A DNA stretch of 64,000 bases from Hyphomicrobium denitrificans ATCC 51888. Its GTDB lineage: Bacteria > Pseudomonadota > Alphaproteobacteria > Rhizobiales > Hyphomicrobiaceae. Both the position numbers and the translations under genes were made by a program. Below are positions 1 through 7,467 of this stretch, piece by piece; position 1 is the stretch's first letter; every line of letters begins with the position of its first letter. The DNA is taken from NCBI RefSeq assembly GCF_000143145.1, contig NC_014313.1, positions 744,001 through 808,000 on the forward strand, given 5' to 3'. The notes beneath the pieces are model-generated. The model was not told where the DNA came from. It did not search any database and worked only from the letters and a program-made list of their open reading frames with translations.

Positions 1-48
1 ACGATATTGTAAGGCGCAGCTCACATCTAACAAACCCGGAATTTTATC

Positions 49-1296
49 ATGCAAAATGCGCGCGTCTCGACTCCGAACCGTATTGTTATTGTGGGCGGAG
101 GATCCGGAGGCATATCCGTTGCAGCCAGTTTGCTGGCGCGACAGCGGAGCTTGGAAATCACGATCATCGAGCCGACAGACGTTCACTACTATCAACCCGG
201 TTGGACGATGGTGGGCGGCGGCATTTTTTCGATCGCCGACACGCGGCGGCCGATGGAGAGTATGATTCCGAAAGGCGTGAAGTGGGTCAAAGACACGGTT
301 GTCTCGTTCGATCCGGCGAACAATTCGGTGCTGCTCGGTTCCGGTTCGAAGGTGCCATACGATCGACTGATCGTGTCGCCGGGACTCAAACTTAATTGGG
401 ATGGCGTCGAGGGTTTGCGCGATGCTCTCGGCAAGAACGGCGTTACGTCCAACTATCGGCATGATCTTGCGCCCTACACTTGGAGATTGGTGCGGGAAAT
501 GAAGTCCGGCCATGCTGTCTTCACGCAGCCGGGTATGCCGATCAAATGCGCTGGCGCCCCGCAAAAGGCGATGTATCTATCCGCCGATCATTGGAGACGA
601 AAAGGTCGTCTCAAAGACGTTTCGATCGATTTCTGCAACGCCGGAGGGGTGCTATTCGGTGTGGCAGATTACGTGCCGGCGCTGATGGAATACGTATCGC
701 GCTACGGCTCCAACCTTCGTTTTGGCGAGACGCTGATCCGCGTGGATGGACCTGCGAAGACCGCATGGTTCCAAAAGAGCGGGGCTGACGGATCGAAGAC
801 CGTCGTCGAAACCAAGTTTGATTTTCTGCACGTTGTGCCGCCGCAGTTGGCGCCCGAATTTATCCGTGAGAGTCCGCTTGCCGATCAAGCGGGATGGATG
901 GATGTCGATCAGCAAACGCTTCGGCACAAGAAGTTCTCCAACATTTACGGGTTGGGCGACGTCACGAACACACCGAACGCGAAGACGGTGGCGGCAGCGC
1001 GCAAGCAGGGTCCGGTCGTTGCGTACAATGTGTTGTCCGACATGGGCATCGGTCGCGGATCCGCGATTTACGACGGCTATGGCGCGTGCCCGCTTACCGT
1101 TGAGCGTGGCAAGATCGTGCTCGCGGAATTCTGCTACGGCGGAAAACTCGCTCCGACATTTCCTCCCTCGCTTCTCAAAGGCACGCGTCCGACGCGCACG
1201 GCCTGGTGGCTCAAAGCTCATGTCCTGCCGACCGTCTACTGGAAGGGCATGCTGAAGGGGCACGAGTGGCTGGCCAAGCCGTCGATCCAACCGTAG
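49..1296 (+). CDS. sqr: Sulfide:quinone oxidoreductase (SQOR-like, type II)
   Basis: Flavoprotein that oxidises sulfide to protein-bound persulfide and passes electrons to the quinone pool at the membrane. The 415-residue product opens with an FAD-binding GGGSGG motif (residues 16-21). Two candidate redox cysteines sit in the contexts of the SQOR family: C167 in KCAGAPQK and C347 in GACPL, followed by the family pattern of VLAEF. C196 and C362 are additional cysteines. The GLGDVTNTPNAKT stretch (about 301-313) is the second FAD-contact motif. It is the first of four co-directional genes with sulfur-detoxification partners (phosphatase/sulfurtransferase, TauE permease, MBL hydrolase). No BigR-like repressor is seen nearby. 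The assignment is strong; the exact sulfur acceptor cannot be read from sequence. Confidence 0.92.
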   Translation: MQNARVSTPNRIVIVGGGSGGISVAASLLARQRSLEITIIEPTDVHYYQPGWTMVGGGIFSIADTRRPMESMIPKGVKWVKDTVVSFDPANNSVLLGSGSKVPYDRLIVSPGLKLNWDGVEGLRDALGKNGVTSNYRHDLAPYTWRLVREMKSGHAVFTQPGMPIKCAGAPQKAMYLSADHWRRKGRLKDVSIDFCNAGGVLFGVADYVPALMEYVSRYGSNLRFGETLIRVDGPAKTAWFQKSGADGSKTVVETKFDFLHVVPPQLAPEFIRESPLADQAGWMDVDQQTLRHKKFSNIYGLGDVTNTPNAKTVAAARKQGPVVAYNVLSDMGIGRGSAIYDGYGACPLTVERGKIVLAEFCYGGKLAPTFPPSLLKGTRPTRTAWWLKAHVLPTVYWKGMLKGHEWLAKPSIQP

Positions 1297-1369
1297 GGCG
1301 GCGCAAATCGCTGACCGCCGAGTGTGACGACTGCTCGTTTGCAATCAATGTCGGCTCGGTAGCGTCACT

Positions 1370-1384
1370 TACGTAGCCTCTCGG
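1370..1384 (+). promoter_or_regulatory. CGTAG-type motif upstream of the Blh-like gene
   Basis: TACGTAGCCTCTCGG lies in the 175-bp gap between the SQR gene and the Blh-like gene. It resembles elements at 6659, 12806, 13635, 13658, 18814 and 18882 (core CGTA(G/A) followed by CT and CGG or CCC). It is a candidate response-regulator site; this is inference from recurrence only. Confidence 0.3.
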
Positions 1385-1471
1385 CATAACGACTCTTGTC
1401 TCGCAAGGGCAGGTCGGATGCCGAGATCGCCGTACAAAACGACCACATGAAGAGCACGCGAGGCTAGACCG

Positions 1472-1921
1472 ATGGAAATAAAAGAGCTCGGCGAAAACTT
1501 ATTCGTAGCGGCGCAAATTTCTCCGAGCGATCTCGAAACGCTGGCGGCGCGGGGCTTTCGATCCGTCATATCAAATCGACCTGACGGTGAGGCTCCCGAT
1601 CAAGCCTCGTTCGCAGATATCAGTCGGGAAGCGCATCGGAACGGGATGGAGGTTCGCTACATCCCCGTCGTTGCGAGCAAGATTTCGCCGGACGATGTTT
1701 CCGCATTTCGGCTGGCTCTTGCCGCGCTTCCCAAACCTATTCTCGCGTACTGCCGTACCGGCACCAGATCGACGTTTCTGTGGGCGCTATCGGAAGCGGC
1801 GAGCCGGTCGTTGGAAGAAATCGCAACTCGGGCAAATGCCGCGGGATACGACTTGAAGAATATCGAGACGCGATTGCAGGAGATGGCGTCGCAGCGCCAG
1901 TCTCAAAACGTCGAAGGCTAG
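1472..1921 (+). CDS. Blh-like TIGR01244-family phosphatase/sulfur transferase
   Basis: This 149-residue protein has the dual-specificity-phosphatase-like fold of the TIGR01244 family (the N-terminal domain of Blh, beta-lactamase-like hydrolase). The active-site loop is YCRTGTRS, with candidate catalytic C94 and R99 (C-x5-R). Family members are linked to hydrogen sulfide detoxification in rhizobia and plant-associated bacteria, usually as a domain fused or adjacent to a persulfide dioxygenase. Here the dioxygenase-like partner is separate (an ETHE1-like gene at 20123). The gene is followed after 3 bases by TauE, so translation is probably coupled. A GAGG sits just upstream of the ATG. Whether it acts on phosphate esters or persulfides is not decidable here. 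Confidence 0.82.
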   Translation: MEIKELGENLFVAAQISPSDLETLAARGFRSVISNRPDGEAPDQASFADISREAHRNGMEVRYIPVVASKISPDDVSAFRLALAALPKPILAYCRTGTRSTFLWALSEAASRSLEEIATRANAAGYDLKNIETRLQEMASQRQSQNVEG

Positions 1922-1924
1922 GAA

Positions 1925-2719
1925 ATGCTCTTTTCCTTCGACCCCTTGGCGACGTTGTCTGGCACTTTAGTGGGTTTCGTTCTTGGTCTGATTGGCGGCG
2001 GCGGATCTGTTCTCGCGGTGCCGTTGCTCGTCTACGTCGTTGGCGTGCAGTCTCCTCACATCGCCATAGGTACAAGCGCGGTGGCCGTTGCGCTCAGCGC
2101 TCTCGCGGGACTGATCGGGCATGCGCGGCAAAACAAAGTGAAATGGCCGTGCGCGCTGGTTTTCGCGAGCGCGGGTGTGGTGGGAGCTGCGATCGGATCG
2201 TCGTTGGGCAAGACGTTCAACGGACAGCATTTGCTTCTGTTGTTTGGAATCCTGATGGTGGTTATCGCTGCCTTCATGGTTTTCAAGAAGAGAGCTGACG
2301 GCAATCCCGACGTATGCTTGAACAAGACCAGCGCGAAGAGTCTGCTTCCGCTGCTACTTTTTAACGGCTCCGGTGTTGGCCTGATGTCGGGTTTTTTCGG
2401 AATAGGCGGCGGGTTTCTTGTGGTGCCTGGTTTGATGGCCGCGACCGATATGCCTTTGATCTTTGCGATCGGATCGTCGCTCGTTTCCGTCGTCGCTTTC
2501 GGAACGACCACGGCTTTCAATTACGCTTTGTCAGGTTTGGTCGATTGGCCGCTTGCCGCGTGGTTCATTGTCGGCGGCATTGTTGGTGGCGTTTTCGGGC
2601 GGCGCTTGGCGACCGCGCTGGCGCCTCATAAGTCGCTCCTCACGCAGGTCTTCGCTTTCATTATCGCTGTCGTGGGAAGCTACGTCATCGTGCGCGGCTG
2701 GCAGAATCTCGGCGGTTAG
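1925..2719 (+). CDS. TauE/SafE-family sulfite/sulfur-compound permease
   Basis: Integral membrane protein of 264 residues, with about eight hydrophobic segments in two halves. The repeated glycine-rich signatures GLIGGGGS (about 21-28) and GFFGIGGGFLVVPGL (second half) are typical of the TauE/SafE/YfcA family. Members export or import sulfite, sulfoacetate or related anions. Its position directly after the Blh-like gene and downstream of SQR suggests export of sulfite or another sulfide-oxidation product from the cytoplasm. The start ATG is 3 bases after the previous stop. Family assignment is firm; the substrate is inferred from context. Confidence 0.87.
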   Translation: MLFSFDPLATLSGTLVGFVLGLIGGGGSVLAVPLLVYVVGVQSPHIAIGTSAVAVALSALAGLIGHARQNKVKWPCALVFASAGVVGAAIGSSLGKTFNGQHLLLLFGILMVVIAAFMVFKKRADGNPDVCLNKTSAKSLLPLLLFNGSGVGLMSGFFGIGGGFLVVPGLMAATDMPLIFAIGSSLVSVVAFGTTTAFNYALSGLVDWPLAAWFIVGGIVGGVFGRRLATALAPHKSLLTQVFAFIIAVVGSYVIVRGWQNLGG

Positions 2720-2752
2720 GACGTGCCGCAAGCTTCGCGATGGAGGAGTGAC

Positions 2753-3814
2753 ATGTACTGGCAGATTGTGAGGATGGCTTGGCTGCTCGCGATCTGCTGG
2801 ATCGCAACGGGGCAGGCGAACGCCGGAATCGACATCGCGCAATCCTCCAACGATCCGATCAAAGCTCCGCGGTTGACGGTGCTTTATGATGCCTTCGGAA
2901 GAGATCCGTTGCTTGAGAAGGATTGGGGCTATGCGGCGCTCGTCGAAATCAATGGCAAGCGCATTCTGTTCGATACGGGCAACGATCCGACGGTTCTCGA
3001 GCGGAACGTGAAGGCGAAAGGCGTCGACCTATCGCGGCTCGATTTCGTTGTCATTTCCCATCGTCACAGTGACCACATGGGTGGTCTGTCGTATGTTCTG
3101 TCTGTCAATCCGGACGTGAAGATCTATGCGCCGAAGGAAGCGTTCGGCGTGTTTGGTTCTTCCTTGCCGTCGAGCTTTTACCGAAAGGCGCCAGCGCTCG
3201 CTCCAGAGCAACGATATTATGATGGCGCGCCTCCGACGACGATGCGGTTCGGAACGGCATGGCCGAAGGCGAATATTCAACTCGTTGACGACACGCTTGA
3301 GATCATCCCAGGGATCTCGCTGATTTCGCTCGTTTCGGATAAGCCGGGAACGTTGGAACTGAGAGAGTTATCGCTCGCGATTGAAACATCCGAGGGTTTG
3401 GCTCTCATTGTCGGGTGTTCGCATCCTGGGATCGATCGGATCGTCGAAGCAGCAGCCTCGATCGACAAACGCATTCATATAATCTTGGGCGGAATGCATT
3501 TGGCGACGGCGCCGGATACGGAAATCGCGCGACTGTCGTCCTTGCTTCATGAGCAGTATCGCGTGCAATGGGTCGCGCCGGGTCACTGCACGGGGGAGCC
3601 GGCGTTCGCGGCGCTCTCGAGCAGCTTCGGAAGCCGATATCTTTATGCTGGATTGGGATCGGTGATCGATCTCGGGGCAAATCCACGGCGTGCGAGCATG
3701 GATCGGCTCGAGCGGCAGGCGATGGATAGCCAGGATGTTGGCGCCTATCGCAAGATCAGACGCGATATGCTGATAAATTTCGGCAGTCGTGCACGAAATA
3801 GAACATCGCAATAA
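2753..3814 (+). CDS. Exported MBL-fold metallohydrolase
   Basis: Metallo-beta-lactamase-fold protein of 353 residues with an N-terminal signal peptide (hydrophobic run then a cleavage region near ATGQANA), so probably periplasmic. The metal-binding motif is SHRHSDHMGG, followed by GCSHPG, GGMHLA and APGHCTGE, which supply further His ligands. The pattern resembles the group often annotated as 7,8-dihydropterin-6-methyl-4-(beta-D-ribofuranosyl)-aminobenzene-5'-phosphate synthase-like. The ATG at 2753 was chosen over an upstream GTG because GGAGG lies 6 bases before it. It ends the SQR-Blh-TauE run, so a role on a sulfur compound is likely but unproven. Confidence 0.78.
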   Translation: MYWQIVRMAWLLAICWIATGQANAGIDIAQSSNDPIKAPRLTVLYDAFGRDPLLEKDWGYAALVEINGKRILFDTGNDPTVLERNVKAKGVDLSRLDFVVISHRHSDHMGGLSYVLSVNPDVKIYAPKEAFGVFGSSLPSSFYRKAPALAPEQRYYDGAPPTTMRFGTAWPKANIQLVDDTLEIIPGISLISLVSDKPGTLELRELSLAIETSEGLALIVGCSHPGIDRIVEAAASIDKRIHIILGGMHLATAPDTEIARLSSLLHEQYRVQWVAPGHCTGEPAFAALSSSFGSRYLYAGLGSVIDLGANPRRASMDRLERQAMDSQDVGAYRKIRRDMLINFGSRARNRTSQ

Positions 3815-3901
3815 TTTTGGGGAACCAGAGGCAGGCGGCTGATGCCGCGGTGTTATTTGGGTTGGCCAAGGTGGCGGGACCAATTCGTTCTGCTCAGAAA
3901 A

Positions 3902-4522
3902 TCATAGATTGAGATCAGAGCGAACAGCGATAGCCAGCATCTCCGCGGTCGTTCGCGCGTTAAGCTTTTTCCTCATGGCGGCGCAATCCACGGAAACCAA
4001 CGTCGAGGAAATGTTCAGCTCTGTCGCGATCTGCGTGGAACTGCATCCGTTGAGAAGAAGATTGAGGACGTTCTTCTCGCGGCGCGTGAAGCGAGAATGA
4101 AATTTCTGCTGGGCTATTCTGGTAAATGCGATCTGCTGGATCAGTTCTTCGCCGATCCATGTCTTTCCGTTGCCGACAGCGTCGACCGCTGAGCGAATTT
4201 CATCGCTGGAGCTGCGTTTGCTGAAGAAGCCCTTTGCGCCGCAGTCGATTGCTCGCATCACCAAGTAGGGATCGTCACGCATCGAAAAGATGAGCGATCT
4301 GAGTTTGGACCTCTGCGTCGTCAACCTGCGAATGAACTCAAATCCAGAGCCGTCTGGAAGCTGAGCGTTGATGATGATGACGTCTGGGCGGAGCTTTGCG
4401 ATCATAGGGCGCGCTTCGACGATCGTACGCGCATCGTAGAGCGTCAAGGCGGGATTTTCCTCAAGTATGCTTCGGTATCCCAGCACGACAATGGGATGGC
4501 TCTCGACGACCAGAAGATTCAT
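3902..4522 (-). CDS. NarL/FixJ-type response regulator with degenerate receiver
   Basis: This 206-residue protein has an N-terminal receiver domain (about 1-120) and a C-terminal LuxR-type helix-turn-helix (about 145-206, beginning FTRREKNVLNLLLNG). The position normally holding the phospho-acceptor aspartate is Asn: PDVIIINAQLPDG, N52. The acidic pair near the N-terminus is reduced to a single Glu (VESHP). Phosphorylation by the usual route is therefore unlikely, and the protein may be constitutively active or ligand-controlled. No kinase gene is adjacent. The start at 4522 (MNLLVVES) matches family N-termini better than an in-frame ATG at 4555; neither has a clear ribosome-binding site. Confidence 0.82.
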   Translation of the reverse strand: MNLLVVESHPIVVLGYRSILEENPALTLYDARTIVEARPMIAKLRPDVIIINAQLPDGSGFEFIRRLTTQRSKLRSLIFSMRDDPYLVMRAIDCGAKGFFSKRSSSDEIRSAVDAVGNGKTWIGEELIQQIAFTRIAQQKFHSRFTRREKNVLNLLLNGCSSTQIATELNISSTLVSVDCAAMRKKLNARTTAEMLAIAVRSDLNL

Positions 4523-4750
4523 TGAATACGAAGCCCGGGAAGCCCCGTTGCGCATCGCAAGCGAGGGATGATGAAATGGTGGTTTGACCTAGCGCAAATA
4601 CTTATGAGTTGGGTCGAAGCGCAAATTGAAAGTTCTAATGGCTTTATTCTGAGAGAAAATCGATGACTATAGTCTGCGCGATAAATATGTGTACTGACTA
4701 AAAGTGACGTGGCCCGCGCAGGCGTTCAGGCAACTTTTGATTGTTGAAAT

Positions 4751-4786
4751 AAAAAACGCACTGCCGGCACCAAAGCTGGCAATGCG
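4751..4786 (-). terminator. Rho-independent terminator after the secreted protein gene
   Basis: On the minus strand CGCATTGCC pairs with GGCAGTGCG (one wobble) across a 12-base loop and is followed by six T residues. It lies 30 bases beyond the stop of the gene ending at 4816. Confidence 0.75.
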
Positions 4787-4815
4787 CTGAAGCGGGAGCT
4801 TCCTGAAAGTCGATA

Positions 4816-5370
4816 TTATTTCAGCGGCAGCATCAGATGCTCGTACGGAGTGCCGGGCCACATCACGTAAGGCACGGTTGGATCCGCCTTGGCATCGCGC
4901 GGATAGGTTTCCAGCATGGCTTTTGCGTCCGTTCCAACGATCATGACGTGCGGGCCGGTCTGAATCCAATTGTTCGTCGGCGTCGCCTCGGTATTGCGAT
5001 CATACGGATCCGTGTTGCTTACGCCGCTGTCGCCATTGAGCATGTACATGAAGCCGACAGCTGCAGTCGGCGGCTTTTTATTTTGCCAAGCATCCGCCCA
5101 GGCCATCGCGGCGGCATCGGCGCACATCGGTTCGCCCGTATGATGCGAACCTGGGTCCATGCATGTCCAGCCGTTGGTTCCTTTTTGGATGACCTTCATG
5201 GTGCCGTCGGCTGCGGTATTCATAATCGTAGCATTGGCGACGATTTTTGCCGGTGCGGCCGTCTGCAGAACTTTGATCAGCTCTTCGTCGGTGCGAACGA
5301 GGCCATGGGCAAAAGCGAGTGACGGCGCCGCAATGCCGATAGCGATAGCGAGTGCTAATCTGCGCTTCAT
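4816..5370 (-). CDS. Secreted protein of unknown function
   Basis: The product has 184 residues with a clear signal peptide (MKRRLALAIAIGIAAPSLAF, cleavage probably after AFA). The mature part carries two cysteines, one in NGWTCMDPG and one in EPMCADAAAM, that could form a disulfide, and a C-terminal VMWPGTPYEHLMLPL segment. GGAGGAG lies 9 bases upstream of the chosen ATG, which settles the start over a longer reading frame to 5427. It is monocistronic, with its own terminator. No characterised family was recognised with certainty; its site in the sulfur/redox island suggests a periplasmic role. Confidence 0.75.
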   Translation of the reverse strand: MKRRLALAIAIGIAAPSLAFAHGLVRTDEELIKVLQTAAPAKIVANATIMNTAADGTMKVIQKGTNGWTCMDPGSHHTGEPMCADAAAMAWADAWQNKKPPTAAVGFMYMLNGDSGVSNTDPYDRNTEATPTNNWIQTGPHVMIVGTDAKAMLETYPRDAKADPTVPYVMWPGTPYEHLMLPLK

Positions 5371-5678
5371 CAAATTGTCTCCTCCGAATATTCGTTTGTT
5401 CCGCTGACGCTTTCCCTCAGCCCTCACGATTGAAATCGAGCGGTATAGATCTCGGGAGGAGGGGTTCGCTATTGCGTGCTTCAGGCATGACCGTCAGCGA
5501 CGGGAAAATCGGTCCGCCTCGACTGTCATCGTCGAATGTTAGTCGAAAAGAAGAGTCAGGTTCACACGTGAAGAACACGCATTATGCAGCGTATAAATAC
5601 TGTTCGCGGCATACGCGAAGTTCGGCCTTCGAGCGGCGAGCGTTTCAAAATTTTGGAAATGAAATGCAGACGGAAAGT
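5371..5678. other. Intergenic stretch without recognised gene
   Basis: These 308 bases separate the secreted-protein gene from the broken LysR gene. Apart from the ribosome-binding site of the former, no structured RNA, repeat or convincing reading frame was seen. It presumably holds the promoter of the gene starting at 5370. Confidence 0.4.
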
Positions 5679-6377
5679 CTAGTTCGTCGCAGACTTTATT
5701 CCGGAAAAGGCAGGTGTGGTGCTGCAGGGCGACGGCCGTGTGACGGTTAGTTTGCTTTCGAGCAGGCAGTCCCACAGTTCCGTGAATTTCTTGCGTGGAA
5801 GATTCGATGCTTGTCCAAAGACAACGTATTCGATCGCAACGGGGCGGCCGTTGTCGACAATCGGGATCACGGTTCCGGTGTAGTCCCTTATTTTGGATTC
5901 AGGCAGTGTCACGGAGCAAAGAGACGCGTCGACAAAATCGAGCATTGATTGATAGCCTGTGGCGCGGTGCTCATAGGCGTTGATGGCATGGCCCTGGGAG
6001 TGGAAAAGATGGCGCGTCGTGCGGGTCAGGCCACAATTATCGGGCAGCAATGCGAAGGCTTCGGCAGCGATATCGCTGACCGTCACGCATTCCATGGCTT
6101 CCCATCGGCTGCGTTCGGAAAAGCGGGGAATAAAGAACAATTGCTCGAGCATGAGCGGCAGGCGGAGGATGTCGGGATCGAGTTCAAAATCAGCATCGTG
6201 CGGTACAATGATAAGATCCGCTTGCCGATGCTTGAACATGCTATGAAGCTCCTCCACGGCCCCCTCGCGATACTCTAGAGCCACGTCCGGATGCTTCGCT
6301 TTAAAGCGAGAGAATATCGTTTCTGCACGCTCGGCGCCGATGAGTGTTGTCACTCCTATCTGTGCTGTCGCGCTCAT
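5679..6377 (-). pseudogene. LysR-family effector-binding domain without its DNA-binding domain
   Basis: The 232-residue frame begins with IGVTTLIGAERAETIFSRF and continues through KHPDVALEYREGAVEELHSM and ADLIIVPHD. This is the start and body of a LysR substrate-binding domain, which in intact proteins follows roughly 90 residues of helix-turn-helix and linker. That N-terminal part is absent, no ribosome-binding site precedes the ATG, and the upstream 150 bases in all minus frames do not encode a LysR HTH. It is most likely a 5'-truncated remnant; a free-standing effector-binding protein is a less likely alternative. A complementary fragment (HTH only) of a LysR gene lies at 24509. Confidence 0.65.
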
Positions 6378-6843
6378 TCGGGTGAAGTGCCGCCTTATTC
6401 GTTATTCGAGGAAGCTGGCTTGTTGTTGGAGTAGAGGGCGTGTCTGCTTTGCAAATTCAGTTCAATATCGGAAATGCACAGGTGAGATTTCAGGTGGCGT
6501 TCGATGAATCCGTGAGCGGCTTTCCCCAGCTATTTGATCGTTGATCGGGTGTGCGGTGAGATGAGAAACCGCAATGCCTAAGAACGACCGCAATAATTTA
6601 AAAGTATTGTAGCATGGGTCATGAAATGTGCACGTCAAAGCCCGAAAAAACCCTCGGGTACGTAGGTACTGGGCGGTGCAACGTCAGGCACATTGCCGCC
6701 TAAGTCGGCGTGCGTTGGCGATTCACATTTGTGCAGTGTGCTGAAAAATATGCGTTTCTTTAAGTCGTCGGCGTTCTGCGCCTGTGCATGCCCGGCCGGA
6801 CGTCCATCCCGTCTTTGCTGCAGTGCGCGTGCATATATCGACG
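6378..6843. other. Intergenic region with CGTAG-type motif and possible gene remnant
   Basis: This 466-base gap lies between a two-component operon end and the LysR fragment. It contains TACGTAGGTACTGGGCGG at 6659-6676, preceded by a small inverted repeat (CCCGA ... TCGGG, about 6641-6658). A minus-strand open stretch at 6395-6532 reads FIERHLKSHLCISDIE, faintly AraC-like, with no start codon. No intact gene is supported. Confidence 0.35.
6659..6676 (+). promoter_or_regulatory. CGTAG-type motif near the FixJ-like operon
   Basis: TACGTAGGTACTGGGCGG contains GTACGTAG, which fits the consensus I recall for FixJ-family regulators (GTAMGTAG). A FixJ-type regulator is encoded next door (6844-7467). 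Binding is inference. Confidence 0.3.
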
Positions 6844-7467
6844 CTATGAATGAGAGTGCAGCATCTCGAATAATTCTCCGAGTGATCGCGATCCCGTCTT
6901 GCTCATGATCGTTGCGCGGTGGCCTTCCACCGTTCGGACAGATATATTGAGTATGGAAGCGATGACTTTGTTCGGCTTTCCCGCTCGCATCAATCCCAAA
7001 ACTTCGCGTTCGCGGCTGGTCAAGGACGCGAGGCTTTTATTGGACTTTTCGCGGCGGGCCTCCTGATCCCAGATCGCGCTGTATTTCGTGAGTGCCGATT
7101 GGACCGTATCCAGCAGCAGCTGATCGGTGAACGGCTTCTGAAGAAACTCCACGGCACCGGCTTTCATTGCGCGGACTGCGATGGAAACGTCGCCGTGGCC
7201 GGTGACGATAATGATAGGAATGAGCGCGCCGGCGGCGTTGAGCTTTTCTTGCAGTTCCAAGCCGCTCATGCCGGGCATGCGGATATCGAGAATTAAGCAC
7301 CCTCGAACTCCCGGAACGTAGCTCGCGAGAAATTCGTCTGCAGACGAATAGACCTGCGTCTTTAGCTTAACCTGTTCCATGAGCCAACGAATGGCGTCGC
7401 GGACGGCCGGGTCATCGTCGACGATGAATACGGTGTGTGCCGGTTTTTTAGGATGCTCGGTTTGCAT
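6844..7467 (-). CDS. FixJ-family response regulator
   Basis: A 207-residue two-component regulator. The receiver (about 10-125) has the acidic pair in VFIVDDDP, the phospho-acceptor Asp in LILDIRMPGMSG, Thr in VTGHGD and Lys in FLQKPF. A LuxR-type helix-turn-helix follows (SLTSREREVLGLMRAGK to the end). The layout matches the FixJ/TodT/TtrR group. The start at 7467 (MQTEHPKK) gives a 20-base overlap with the upstream kinase gene, so the two are translationally coupled and the kinase is its evident partner. An upstream in-frame ATG at 7551 would lie deep inside the kinase gene and is less likely. The inducing signal is unknown. Confidence 0.9.
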   Translation of the reverse strand: MQTEHPKKPAHTVFIVDDDPAVRDAIRWLMEQVKLKTQVYSSADEFLASYVPGVRGCLILDIRMPGMSGLELQEKLNAAGALIPIIIVTGHGDVSIAVRAMKAGAVEFLQKPFTDQLLLDTVQSALTKYSAIWDQEARREKSNKSLASLTSREREVLGLMRAGKPNKVIASILNISVRTVEGHRATIMSKTGSRSLGELFEMLHSHS

